A DNA stretch of 64,000 nucleotides from Streptomyces calvus (GTDB lineage: Bacteria > Actinomycetota > Actinomycetes > Streptomycetales > Streptomycetaceae), in contig NZ_VCNP01000010.1 of NCBI RefSeq assembly GCF_006782915.1, positions 248,001 to 312,000 of the forward strand, written 5' to 3'. The translations under genes were made by a program, and so were the position numbers. Shown here piece by piece: positions 52,765 to 61,402 of this stretch (position 1 is its first letter; the number at the start of each line of letters is the position of its first letter). The notes under the pieces were generated by a model. It searched no databases and was not told the origin of the DNA. It worked only from the letters and a program-made list of their open reading frames with translations.

Positions 52765-55700
52765 ATGCCGGCAGACAGCTCACGCTCCTGGCCGTCGTCC
52801 GGACGGCACACCCCGGCGGGTGGCGACAGCGGCTGGCGCGCCGGAGCCACGGTGCTGGGCGAGTTCGTCGTCGAACGGGCCCTGGGCAGCGGCGGTTTCG
52901 GCACGGTCGTGCTGGCGGTGAGCCGGCGCACCGGGAACCGGTACGCGGTCAAACGGGTGCACCGCGCCGACCCGGTGGAGCAGGGCCGGTTCCTGACCGA
53001 GGCGCAGCGCTGGATCGGCCTGCCGCCGCACCCCCACATCACTCCCTGCCACTTCACCCGGACCGTGGGCGACCAGCTGGCGGTGTTCAGCGAGTTCGTC
53101 GCCGGAGGGTCCCTGGCGGACTGGATCGCCGACGGCCGCCTGTACGCGGGCGGCCCGCGCGAGGTGCTGCGCACCGTGCTGCGCATCGCCGTGGAGGCCG
53201 CCTGGGGACTGGACGCCGCGCACGCCCACGGCCTGCTGCACCTCGACACCAAACCCGGCAACGTGCTGCTCACCGAGGACGGCGGCGCGCGCATCACCGA
53301 CTTCGGACTGGCGACGGGCGGCGAACGGGACGTCAAGGACGCCATCGGCACGGAGTTCGTGCTGGACCTGCTGACCCGGGAGGGCGACGGCATCGACGCC
53401 GAGACGAGCCAGGTGCTCAGGACCGTGCTGCGGCAGACGCTGGCGGAGGCACGTGCCGCGCAGGCGCCGCCGCCGACCGCGGTCGCCGAGGGCATCACCC
53501 CCGGCTACACCTCTCCCGAACAGGCCGAGGGACGTCCGCTGGGCCGGCCCGCCGACCTGTGGAGCTGGGCCGTCACCGTGCTGGAGATGTTCACCGGCGG
53601 CCGCACCTGGCCGTCGGGAACGCTCGCCGGTCCCGCGCTGGAGGCGTTCCTCCAGGCGCAGGCCGGTGGTGCGGCCGGACCGGTCGCCATGCCCGACGGG
53701 GTGGCCGCGCTGCTGCGGGCCTGCTTCCGCAACGATCCGCGGGAGCGCCCGGAGTCGCTGCGGGACGCGGCGGACAGCCTGGTGCGGACCGCCGTGCGGG
53801 AGTGCGGGATCCCACTGCCCGGGGACCCGCCGCCCGCCCTGCCCCGGCCCTCCCTGAAGGGCGGCTTCGAACGCCGGATGCCCGGCGGCTCCGCCTGGCA
53901 GGACCCGAGGGAACTGCTCGGTGCCGCCTACGGTGCCGCCGGCCTGGACCCCGGGGAGTCCGTGCGGTTCTGGCCGAGCGGGCACGGCAGCCGCGCCTCG
54001 CAGGCCATGGAGGACCTCCGCGCGCTCACCGAGGCGCTACGGGTCCTCGACACCCTGCCCGACCCCGATGTACCGGTGCGGCTGTTGCGGGCGCGGGCGA
54101 CCGCCGAGTCGGGCCGGGTACGGCACAGCCTCGGCGACCTGCCCGGAGCCGTCGACGCGTACCGGTCGAGCGCCCGGGCGCTGGAGGACCTCGTCGGCCT
54201 GGAGGGACCGGACGCGGAGTACGCCCTCAGCCTGCGGCTCTCGGTGCTGCACTCGCTCGCCATCGTCCTGCGGCTGTCGGGGGCGGCCGGTGAGTCGAGG
54301 GCGATCTGCGACCGGGTCACCGAGGCGTCCGCCGCGCTCCCGGATCCGGTGGAGGCCGCCCGGGTCCGCGGCATGGCGCTCGGCACGAAGGCGAACGCCG
54401 TCGACGACCCGCACGAGCGGATCGCGCTGATCGACCGGTCCGTCGAGGCCCTGACGGCCGCCGGTGACGACGAGGCCCTGGCCGTGGCACTGGCCGGGCG
54501 GGCCGGGGCGCTGGAGGAGGCGGGACGGCCGGACGAGGCGGCCGCGGTGTGGGAGCGGGCCGAGGCGATGTTCGAAGCCGCCGCCGCGCCGGGCCGTACG
54601 GACCTGGACGCCGTACGGGCCATGCTGCGCCTCAACCGGGCGATCACCGCGGACGGCGCCCGGGAATCGGCCCGGTACGCCCGCGAGGCGATCGAGCTGT
54701 ACGAGCCGCTGGTGCGGGAGAGCGGCCGGCACGAGGTGGCCGGGGACCTGGGCCACGCCCTGCTGCTGTCCGGCCTGGGGCACGAGCGTTCCGGACATCC
54801 GCAGGAGGCGCTCGCCGCGTACCGGTCGGCCCGCTCGGTGCTGGAGGACGCGGTGCTGCGGGACGGCCGGCTGGAGTACACCCGGTTCCTGGCACAGGCC
54901 CACGACCACGAGGCGACCCTGGTGCGGGAACTGGAGGACCCGGCCGCCGCCGTGGCCCTCGCCCGGCGGGCCGTCGACGTGTGGGACCGGCTCAGCGTCA
55001 CGGACGGCCGCAGCGCCTGGGCCGTCGAACGGGCCGACGCCCGGCACAAGCTCGGCGACGCGCTCATCGACGCCGGCGACATGGACGCCGCCGCACGGGA
55101 GCTGGACGAGGCCGAGCGGGTGCTGGGGACGGCTCCCGGGCCGTCCTCGGGCGCCCGGCTGGTCGCCACGCTGATCCGCAACGGGCGGGCGGTGCTCCAC
55201 CGCAGGTCCGGACGGACCGAGGCCGCCTGCCGCGAGGCCCGGGCGGCGCTGGAGGCGCTCGGCGCGCCCGGCACCCCGCAGGAGGAGCAGGTCCGGGTGC
55301 AGTGCCTGCAGACCCTCAACGCCTCGCTCGGCAACCTGGGACGGCACGAGGAGGCGCTGGCGGTCGTCGACGACATCACCGCGGCGGTGGAGTCGCTGTT
55401 CGCGCGCGGTGAGACGTCACTGCGCGATGTCGCGGACGCCCGCCAGCGCCGGGCCAACGCCCTGCTGCAGCTCGGCTGCGCGGAGGAGGCGCGGGAGCCG
55501 GCGCGCCGGGCGCTGCGGGACTACCGCACTCTGATCGACGCGGGGCGTGGCGACCTGGTGAGCGAGGCGGCCCGGCTGCGCGGCGCCCTGTCCGTCGCAC
55601 TCCAGCGGTCCGGCGACCTCGACGGCGCGGCCCGGGAGCTGGAGGCGATGCGCCGGCACTTCGCCGAGCGGACCACGTACCCGTGGCAGCGGCTGCTCCC

Positions 55701-56295
55701 GGCGCACGCGGTGAGCACGGCGGCCTCCCTGGGTGCCGATCCCAACGCGCTGCTGCTCCAGGGCCTGGACCACCGGATCGCCGACCTGGCGAAGGTACGG
55801 ACGGTGAGGCCGCGGAACCTGGAACGGCTGCTCGCCGATCTCGTCCGGGAGCGGGACCGGCTGGTGTCGGACTCGATGGCGTTCATGGAGCCGGCCCAGG
55901 TGTCGCAGGCCCTGGAGGACCTGTGCGGCAGCCTGCTCTGGCTGGCGGAGAGGCACCCCGGGGACCCGGTGTACGAGGCGGGCATGACGACGGGGCTGCT
56001 GTCCGGCATCACCGCGATGCGCTGCGGACGCAGCGGCGCGGCCGACCGCGGGTTCCGGCTGGCGATCGACCACGGGCGCGTCCTGGTACGGGACCGGGGC
56101 CGGCGGAACCACCTGGAGCAGTGGGTCAACGCGCATATGGCGCTGGCGTCCTGGCAGGTCTTCCGGGGTGACGAGGCCGGGGCCGCGCGGACGGTCCGTG
56201 AACTGGACGGCCGGCTCGCCGCCGTCGTCCCGGCCCAGGCCGCGGCCTGGTCGGCGCGCGCCCGCCGCACCCTGGCCTCGTTCCGGCGGCCGTAG
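52765..56295 (+). CDS. Ser/Thr protein kinase fused to TPR-like helical repeats
   Basis: The protein has 1176 residues. The kinase domain covers about 30-340: loop GSGGFGTV, K63, catalytic loop HLDTKPGN with HRD changed to HLD, D179-F-G and TPGYTSPEQ (245-253). About 73 residues lie between DFG and SPE, much longer than the usual 20-35, so the activation segment has a large insertion. From about 380 to the end the protein is all-helical and rich in A-L-E-A-L patterns, as in TPR or related solenoids. GGAAGGA precedes the ATG. It may act as a scaffolded signalling kinase, with the target unknown. Confidence 0.88.
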   Translation: MPADSSRSWPSSGRHTPAGGDSGWRAGATVLGEFVVERALGSGGFGTVVLAVSRRTGNRYAVKRVHRADPVEQGRFLTEAQRWIGLPPHPHITPCHFTRTVGDQLAVFSEFVAGGSLADWIADGRLYAGGPREVLRTVLRIAVEAAWGLDAAHAHGLLHLDTKPGNVLLTEDGGARITDFGLATGGERDVKDAIGTEFVLDLLTREGDGIDAETSQVLRTVLRQTLAEARAAQAPPPTAVAEGITPGYTSPEQAEGRPLGRPADLWSWAVTVLEMFTGGRTWPSGTLAGPALEAFLQAQAGGAAGPVAMPDGVAALLRACFRNDPRERPESLRDAADSLVRTAVRECGIPLPGDPPPALPRPSLKGGFERRMPGGSAWQDPRELLGAAYGAAGLDPGESVRFWPSGHGSRASQAMEDLRALTEALRVLDTLPDPDVPVRLLRARATAESGRVRHSLGDLPGAVDAYRSSARALEDLVGLEGPDAEYALSLRLSVLHSLAIVLRLSGAAGESRAICDRVTEASAALPDPVEAARVRGMALGTKANAVDDPHERIALIDRSVEALTAAGDDEALAVALAGRAGALEEAGRPDEAAAVWERAEAMFEAAAAPGRTDLDAVRAMLRLNRAITADGARESARYAREAIELYEPLVRESGRHEVAGDLGHALLLSGLGHERSGHPQEALAAYRSARSVLEDAVLRDGRLEYTRFLAQAHDHEATLVRELEDPAAAVALARRAVDVWDRLSVTDGRSAWAVERADARHKLGDALIDAGDMDAAARELDEAERVLGTAPGPSSGARLVATLIRNGRAVLHRRSGRTEAACREARAALEALGAPGTPQEEQVRVQCLQTLNASLGNLGRHEEALAVVDDITAAVESLFARGETSLRDVADARQRRANALLQLGCAEEAREPARRALRDYRTLIDAGRGDLVSEAARLRGALSVALQRSGDLDGAARELEAMRRHFAERTTYPWQRLLPAHAVSTAASLGADPNALLLQGLDHRIADLAKVRTVRPRNLERLLADLVRERDRLVSDSMAFMEPAQVSQALEDLCGSLLWLAERHPGDPVYEAGMTTGLLSGITAMRCGRSGAADRGFRLAIDHGRVLVRDRGRRNHLEQWVNAHMALASWQVFRGDEAGAARTVRELDGRLAAVVPAQAAAWSARARRTLASFRRP

Positions 56296-56370
56296 CGGGT
56301 GCCCGACCCCGCTGTCGGTGCCGCGGCGTACTGTGCGCGCAAGGGAGAAGGCCGGGGAGAGGAGCGGGGT

Positions 56371-57000
56371 GTGAGCCGACCGCCGACCGCCGCGCAGCGG
56401 CGGGTCATCGAGGACGCCGATCCCGTGACCGGGCGGCTGAAGGGCACGCCGGCGCTGCTCTCGGCGCTGGTGAAGCGCGGGCTGGCCTTCCGTCATCCGC
56501 GGCCGCCGCACGACCACTTCCTGACGCCGGCCGGTCACCGGATACGGGAAGGGCGGGCGGAACCGGCGCCGGAGGCGGTGCGGGCGCCGGACGCGGCCGG
56601 GGTGTTCGCCGCGCGGGTCGGCGGGGAGGACGCGCCCGCCGCGGGGCCCGCCCGGCTGCGGGAGGTGCGCGGTGCCTGGCAGGGGCTGCTGGAGCTGCGC
56701 CGGATGACCAACTCCGACGGTGCCACGGACCGGCCGTGCGGCTGGGAGCGCGCGCATCTGGTGCAGGCCGCCGCGCTCGCCCTGGAGGCCGCCGGGCACC
56801 GGCCGGCCGGCCCGGACGCCGGGAGCGGCTACCGGGTGCGGGAGACTCCGCAGCCGGAGGCCGTCGCCGTCCACGAGCCGGACGCCGAGGCGCTGCGCGC
56901 CTGCGCGGTGACGCTGGAGCGGGCCGGGTGGCAGGTCGGTGAGCACACGGAGCCGCGCACCCGGGCGCGCCATCTCCTGGCGTCTCCGCGACGGGTGTGA
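56371..57000 (+). CDS. Hypothetical protein with possible winged-helix part
   Basis: The protein has 209 residues. The N-terminal part (AAQRRVIEDADPVTGRLKGT, ALLSALVKRGLAFRH, FLTPAGHRIRE) fits a winged helix with a wing at about 40-55. The middle (RLREVRGAWQGLLELRRM) and C-terminal (EALRACAVTLERAGWQV) regions are helical and may bind a small molecule or a dimer partner. GTG at 56371 has a GGGGAGAGGAG ribosome site. It is transcribed with the preceding kinase, but a link to it is unproved. Confidence 0.7.
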   Translation: MSRPPTAAQRRVIEDADPVTGRLKGTPALLSALVKRGLAFRHPRPPHDHFLTPAGHRIREGRAEPAPEAVRAPDAAGVFAARVGGEDAPAAGPARLREVRGAWQGLLELRRMTNSDGATDRPCGWERAHLVQAAALALEAAGHRPAGPDAGSGYRVRETPQPEAVAVHEPDAEALRACAVTLERAGWQVGEHTEPRTRARHLLASPRRV

Positions 57001-57021
57001 GCGGGGCGTGCCAGGATCGGT

Positions 57022-57089
57022 GTGCTGGACGACCGATCGAGCGGGACGACGGGTCGAGCCGGACGACGGAGGGAGCCGGACGACGCGTC
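57022..57089. repeat. 17-bp tandem repeat, four copies
   Basis: Units of the type GAGCCGGACGAC-N5 start at 57022, 57039, 57056 and 57073. The array sits between the hypothetical gene and the thioesterase gene, ending 23 bp before the latter's start, in what should be its leader. Confidence 0.8.
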
Positions 57090-57111
57090 GCGCCGGCGTG
57101 AAGGGGACGCA

Positions 57112-57534
57112 GTGAGCGAGCCGTTTTCCGTCCGTGTGACCGTGCGCGGATACGAGACCGATGTGCAGGGCCACCTCAACCAGGCCGTTTACCTCAACTA
57201 CGCGGAGCACGCGCGCTGGTCCCTGCTCCAGGAGGCGGGGATCACCCAGTCCGGCCTCCTCGCGCAGGGCGTGGGACCGGTCGCCCTGGAGACGACCGTC
57301 CGCTACCGGCGGGAGCTGCTGGCCGGTGACGAGGTCGACGTGAGCTGCGCGTTCACCTGGCGCGGCGGCAAGATCTTCGACATCGCGCAGACCGTCACCA
57401 GGGCCGACGGCACGGTGGCGGCCGAGATCACGGCGGTGGGCGGTCTGCTCGACCTCGCGCAGCGCAAGCTCGTGCCGAACCCGCAGGAGGTCTTCCGGGA
57501 CCTGGCGAAGGACCCGGGACTGCTCGGCCTGTAG
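57112..57534 (+). CDS. Acyl-CoA thioesterase (4HBT hotdog fold)
   Basis: The enzyme has 140 residues in the YbgC/FadM group. The hotdog signature is YETDVQGHLNQAVYLNYAEHARW, with the catalytic Asp and the H-x-N pair (key residues D and H-L-N). VALETTVRYRRELLAGDEV forms the central strand. GTG at 57112 has AAGGGGA as its ribosome site. The frame is open upstream through the 17-bp repeats but has no sense there. It hydrolyses acyl-CoA thioesters; the chain length is not known. Confidence 0.88.
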   Translation: MSEPFSVRVTVRGYETDVQGHLNQAVYLNYAEHARWSLLQEAGITQSGLLAQGVGPVALETTVRYRRELLAGDEVDVSCAFTWRGGKIFDIAQTVTRADGTVAAEITAVGGLLDLAQRKLVPNPQEVFRDLAKDPGLLGL

Positions 57535-57863
57535 CACGGCCACGCGTCGGTGCGGCTCCGCCTCGCCCCGGGGCCGGCACCGTGACGTCCCTGCCGATCC
57601 GGCCGGTCGGCCCGCGTCACGTCGTTCGCGGCGGTCCGTGCGCCGGCCTCTCGACCGGCCCCGGCTCCGGGGCGGGGCCGGCCCGGTGAACCGGCCGCCC
57701 GGGGCCGCGCCGGCCGCGGGCGCGCCGCGCGGGTCAGAGAACCGAACTCGCCGCGTACGCCCGGCTTTTCGGCCTGGACGGGGAGGTGTTCCCGGGCCGT
57801 GCGGACAGGCGTCCGGGAGGGCGGAACCCTCAGGGCCGGCTGCGGCGGTGCGGGCCGGTCCAG

Positions 57864-57880
57864 CTTTCACGCGGTGAAAG
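57864..57880. promoter_or_regulatory. Palindrome CTTTCAC-GCG-GTGAAAG
   Basis: This is a perfect 7-bp inverted repeat with a 3-bp spacer, about 200 bp before the lysozyme start. It looks like a dimer-binding operator. The regulator is unknown. Confidence 0.55.
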
Positions 57881-57959
57881 TTTCCGTCGTACGGGCCCAA
57901 CTTTCCAGGCCATCCGCTCCTGCAGTGGACCAGACCACCAGAGAGACCCGGTAACCCTT

Positions 57960-57983
57960 TACACGCGTAGATCTACGTGCGTA
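57960..57983. promoter_or_regulatory. 24-bp near-perfect palindrome centred on AGATCT
   Basis: The arms TACACGCGT and ACGTGCGTA flank AGATCT. Two symmetrical position pairs out of twelve do not match. It lies 95 bp before the lysozyme ATG and may be an operator or part of the mRNA leader. Confidence 0.55.
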
Positions 57984-58078
57984 ACTAATGACGCGCGCAC
58001 GTCAAAAAGCAGGAACTGCCAGGTGGCAGCGGCCGACGTCACGTCCTTCTCTCATCCCCACAGTGTCAGGAGGCAGTC

Positions 58079-58960
58079 ATGTTCTCTCTCCCCACCCGCC
58101 GGACCGGCACCCGCAGACAGGTGGCCACGGCGCTCGGCGTCCTCGGCGCCGCACTCGCGCTGACGGCCACCACCGCGGGCGGCGCGACCGCCGCCCCGCA
58201 GCCCGACCGGGACCGCGCCAAGGTCCAGCCCGGCGAAGCGTACATGGGTGTGGGTGCCCGCATCCACGAGGGCGCCCCGGCGGACGAACCGTCGATGGGC
58301 ATCATGGCCCCGACCGACGGCGTCCAGGGCATCGACGTCTCGCACTGGCAGGGCGCCATCAACTGGACGTCGGTGCGCAACGCGGGCATCCAGTTCGCCT
58401 GGATCAAGGCAACCGAGGGCACCACCTACAAGGACGACCGCTTCAACAGCAACTACACGAACGCCTACCACGCGGGCGTCATCCGCGGCGCGTACCACTT
58501 CGCGCGCCCCAACGTCTCCAACGGTGCCACCCAGGCGAACTTCTTCGCCTCCAGCGGCGGCGCCTGGTCCCGCGACAACCTGACCCTGCCGGGCGTCCTC
58601 GACATCGAGCACAACCCCTACGGGGCGATGTGCTACGGCCTGTCCACCACGGCCATGCGCACCTGGATCACCGACTTCTACAACACGTACAAGGCGCGCA
58701 CCTCGCGCGACGTGGTGATCTACACGACGGCCAGCTGGTGGAACACCTGCACCGGCAACTGGACCGGCATGGGCGGCAAGAGCCCGCTGTGGGCCGCGCA
58801 CTGGGGTGCCTCCTCGCCGACGATCCCGGCCGGCTTCCCCACCTGGACGGTGTGGCAGTACACCGCCACCGGTTCGGTCAGCGGCGTCTCCGGCAACGTG
58901 GACCGCAACCAGTTCAACGGCTCCCGCGACCGGCTCCTGGCGCTCGCCAACAACACGTGA
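58079..58960 (+). CDS. Secreted GH25 lysozyme (muramidase)
   Basis: The precursor has 293 residues. The signal peptide ends near residue 39 (ATAAPQP). The GH25 domain runs about 80-293: GIDVSHWQGAINW with the first catalytic Asp, WIKATEG, GVLDIEHN with the Asp/Glu pair, and TVWQYT. It resembles cellosyl and other Streptomyces muramidases that cut the glycan strands of peptidoglycan. There is no separate cell-wall binding domain. An amidase gene follows 98 bp later, so the two may act together. The leader contains strong palindromes. Confidence 0.95.
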   Translation: MFSLPTRRTGTRRQVATALGVLGAALALTATTAGGATAAPQPDRDRAKVQPGEAYMGVGARIHEGAPADEPSMGIMAPTDGVQGIDVSHWQGAINWTSVRNAGIQFAWIKATEGTTYKDDRFNSNYTNAYHAGVIRGAYHFARPNVSNGATQANFFASSGGAWSRDNLTLPGVLDIEHNPYGAMCYGLSTTAMRTWITDFYNTYKARTSRDVVIYTTASWWNTCTGNWTGMGGKSPLWAAHWGASSPTIPAGFPTWTVWQYTATGSVSGVSGNVDRNQFNGSRDRLLALANNT

Positions 58961-59058
58961 CGTCGTAGGCAGTACGCGATCACCCGGCGGAGCCGGCGGC
59001 CGCCCGCCGCCGGCTCCCCCGTCTCCCCCACCCTCCCTCTCCCCCCACAGGAGTGATC

Positions 59059-59715
59059 GTGCGTCCCGAAAACGCCATCCGGCGCCGCCTGTTGATCGCC
59101 GGCGCGGCCGGCCTGGCCGCCGCCGGCGCCCTGCCGGGCAGCGCGTTCGCCGGCACCGCCGCCGTCGAGCCGGACATCGACTCCACCTCGGCCTGGGGCG
59201 CCCGGTCCCCGAAAGGGACCATCAGCGTCCTGCAGTACCGGCCCAGCAAGATCGTCGTCCATCACACGGTGAGCGCCAACACCTCCGACTACTCCCGCGC
59301 CCAGGCCCACTCCCACGCCCACTGGGTGCAGGACCTGCACATGGACAAGAACGGCTGGGTCGACACCGGCTACAACTTCCTGGTCAGCCGGGGCGGCTGG
59401 ATCACCGAGGGCCGGCACGGCAGCCTCCAGGCGCTCACCGGCGGGCGGAACTTCGTCCTCGGCGCGCACACCTCCGGGCAGAACACCTCGGCCATCGGGA
59501 TCGCGTGCGAGGGCGCCTACCACGACGGCGCGGTACCGCCCACCCCCCAGTGGGACGTCCTGGTGACCCTGTGCGCGTACGTGTGCGCCCGCTACGGCAT
59601 TCCCGCCACGCAGATCTTCGGCCACAAGGACTACGGCGACACCCTCTGCCCGGGCATCTACCACGACCGTCTGCCCCGCCTGCGCGAGGAGGTGGCGGTG
59701 GCCCGGTCGGCCTGA
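59059..59715 (+). CDS. Tat-exported N-acetylmuramoyl-L-alanine amidase
   Basis: The enzyme has 218 residues. Its twin-arginine signal (RRRLLIAGAAGLAAAGALPG) predicts Tat export. The Amidase_2/PGRP domain follows, with IVVHHTVSANTSDYSRA, GYNFLVSRGGWITEGR, the second zinc His in GAHTSGQN and the third ligand Cys in DTLCPG. It removes stem peptides from glycan. GTG at 59059 is spaced properly from AGGAG; the GTG at 59053 is too close. It is placed right after the lysozyme gene. Confidence 0.92.
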   Translation: MRPENAIRRRLLIAGAAGLAAAGALPGSAFAGTAAVEPDIDSTSAWGARSPKGTISVLQYRPSKIVVHHTVSANTSDYSRAQAHSHAHWVQDLHMDKNGWVDTGYNFLVSRGGWITEGRHGSLQALTGGRNFVLGAHTSGQNTSAIGIACEGAYHDGAVPPTPQWDVLVTLCAYVCARYGIPATQIFGHKDYGDTLCPGIYHDRLPRLREEVAVARSA

Positions 59716-59759
59716 CGGCCGCCGCCCGGCGGTCCGGGCGACGGCGTCCCGGCCGCGCC

Positions 59760-61148
59760 TCAGGGCGTGGCCGGGGCCTTCGCGGATCCGGAGATCTCCT
59801 CGCCGGCCTCCATCGGGTGGGTGACGTCGGCGGCCTCGCGGCCGCCGTTGCCGAGGTGGTTGAAGACGAGGTTCAGCAGGACCGCCACCACGCAGCCGGT
59901 GGAGATGCCGGAGTCCAGGACGATCCGCGCCGTCTCCGGGAAGGAGTGGTAGAACTCCGGTGCGCTGATCGGGATGATGCCGACGGCCAGCGACACGGCG
60001 ACGATCAGGACGTTGTTGTCCTTCTCCAGCCCGGCCCTGACCAGGGTCTGGATGCCGCTGGCCGCGACGGACCCGAACAGCACCACGCCCGCGCCGCCGA
60101 GCACCGGACGGGGGACGACGGCGATCAGCGAGGCCGCCATCGGGCACAGGCCCATCAGGACGAGGAAGCCGCCGCCGGTGGCGACGACGTACCGGCTGCG
60201 GATCCGCGTCATCGCGACCAGGCCGATGTTCTGCGCGAACGCGCTGCACATGAAGCCGTTGAACAGCGGGCTGAGGGCGGAGCCAAGGGTGTCGGCGCGC
60301 AGGCCGGCGGCGATGGTCCTCTCGTCCGCCGGGCGGTCGACGATCTCGCCGAGCGCCAGCATGTCGGCGGTGGACTCGGTCATCGAGACCACCATCACCA
60401 CGCACAGCGAGATGATCGCGGCGAGCTGGAACTGCGGGGCGCCGAAGTGGAACGGCGTCGGGAAGCCGACGATGTCCGCCTCGGCGACCGGCGAGAAGTC
60501 GGTGACGCCGAACGGGACGGCGAGCAGCGTGCCGCCGACGAGTCCGAGCAGGACGGCTATCTGCTTGACGAAGCCGCGGGTGAAGCGGCGCAGCAGCAGC
60601 ACCATCACCAGGGTGGCGGCGGCCAGGCCGAGGTTGGTGGCCGAGCCGAAGTCGTCCGCCGCGGGGCTCGCGCCCTGGGCCCAGCCGAAGGCGACCGGCA
60701 GCAGTGAGACGCCGATGAGGGTGATCACGGTGCCGGTGACGACCGGCGGGAAGAAGCGCACGGCCTTGCTGAAGAACGGCGCGGCGAGGAAGCCGAGGAG
60801 GCCGGCGACGATGACGGCGCCGAAGATGATCGGCAGTGCGTCGTCCTTGTCGTCGGTGGAGGCGACGATCGCGGTCATCGGGGCGACACCGGCGAAGGTG
60901 ACGCCGTTGACGAACGGCAGCCGGGCGCCGATCTTCCAGATGCCGAGGGTCTGCAGGAAGGTGGCGAGGCCCGCGGTGAACAGGCAGGCGCCGGTGAGGA
61001 AGGTCAGTTCGGTGCCGGTGAGACCAATGGCCGCGCCGACGATCAGGGGTGGGGCGACGACGCCCGCGTACATGGCGGCCACGTGCTGCAGGCCGGTCGT
61101 CGCCATCTTCAGCGCGGGGAGTTTCTCGTCAACGGGGTGGTCGGCCAC
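59760..61148 (-). CDS. NCS2 family xanthine/uracil permease
   Basis: The protein has 462 residues and about 14 hydrophobic helices. The NCS2 signature is QNIGLVAMTR. The substrate-site Glu/Asp lie in MTESTADMLALGE. It imports purine bases or uric acid by proton or sodium symport, feeding the deaminase and uricase genes alongside. GTG at 61148 has GGAGGAG upstream. An ATG at 61226 also has a GGGAGG site, but that site lies in a genus-wide repeat element, so the shorter start is preferred. Confidence 0.9.
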   Translation of the reverse strand: MADHPVDEKLPALKMATTGLQHVAAMYAGVVAPPLIVGAAIGLTGTELTFLTGACLFTAGLATFLQTLGIWKIGARLPFVNGVTFAGVAPMTAIVASTDDKDDALPIIFGAVIVAGLLGFLAAPFFSKAVRFFPPVVTGTVITLIGVSLLPVAFGWAQGASPAADDFGSATNLGLAAATLVMVLLLRRFTRGFVKQIAVLLGLVGGTLLAVPFGVTDFSPVAEADIVGFPTPFHFGAPQFQLAAIISLCVVMVVSMTESTADMLALGEIVDRPADERTIAAGLRADTLGSALSPLFNGFMCSAFAQNIGLVAMTRIRSRYVVATGGGFLVLMGLCPMAASLIAVVPRPVLGGAGVVLFGSVAASGIQTLVRAGLEKDNNVLIVAVSLAVGIIPISAPEFYHSFPETARIVLDSGISTGCVVAVLLNLVFNHLGNGGREAADVTHPMEAGEEISGSAKAPATP

Positions 61149-61229
61149 TGCGGCTCTCCTCCGGTCGGGTACACGGCGGCGCGACACGGCCGTCGTGGGT
61201 GTCAAGGAGGTGGTGCGGGTGGGCATGCG

Positions 61230-61266
61230 GGTACCTCCCGCTCGAGCGAAGCCGAGAGTGGGGGAG
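61230..61266. repeat. Streptomyces dispersed repeat (REP-like)
   Basis: The segment begins GGTACCTCCCGCTCGAGCGA and ends AGAGTGGGGGAG. It is an inverted-repeat unit that I know as a frequent extragenic element in Streptomyces genomes. Its ATG-proximal GGGAGG mimics a ribosome site for the permease gene. Confidence 0.7.
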
Positions 61267-61287
61267 GGACCGGGGCGGACGGGTGGA

Positions 61288-61327
61288 CCGTCTCCGGGGC
61301 GCGCGTGGACGCGCGCCCCGGAGACGG
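61288..61327 (-). terminator. Very strong hairpin terminator (18-bp stem)
   Basis: CCGTCTCCGGGGCGCGCG (61288-61305) pairs perfectly with its complement at 61310-61327, with a 4-nt loop TGGA. It lies 76 bp after the deaminase stop and before the permease gene, both on the minus strand, so it should separate two transcripts. Confidence 0.85.
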
Positions 61328-61402
61328 CCGCCGTGGAACCCCTCGCGGGGTCCACGGTCACCGGCCGGGAGCCGTCCCTCCCGGCCGGAGACTTCGGGGT
61401 GC

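Larger units (their letters stand above)
57535..58078. other. Intergenic region upstream of lysozyme, with palindromes
   Basis: No gene is supported in these 544 bp. The left half is very GC-rich. The right half (57860-58078) is AT-richer and holds two large palindromes and a small hairpin (CTGCCA-GG-TGGCAG, 58016-58029), listed or noted separately. It ends with an AGGAGGCAG ribosome site before the lysozyme ATG. It is most likely a regulated promoter and leader. Confidence 0.6.

Noticed and set aside
57900..58078. c-di-AMP (ydaO-type) riboswitch before the lysozyme gene
   Set aside because: The leader has palindromes, but I could not find the conserved junction sequences of this riboswitch class, so I leave it as unexplained symmetry.
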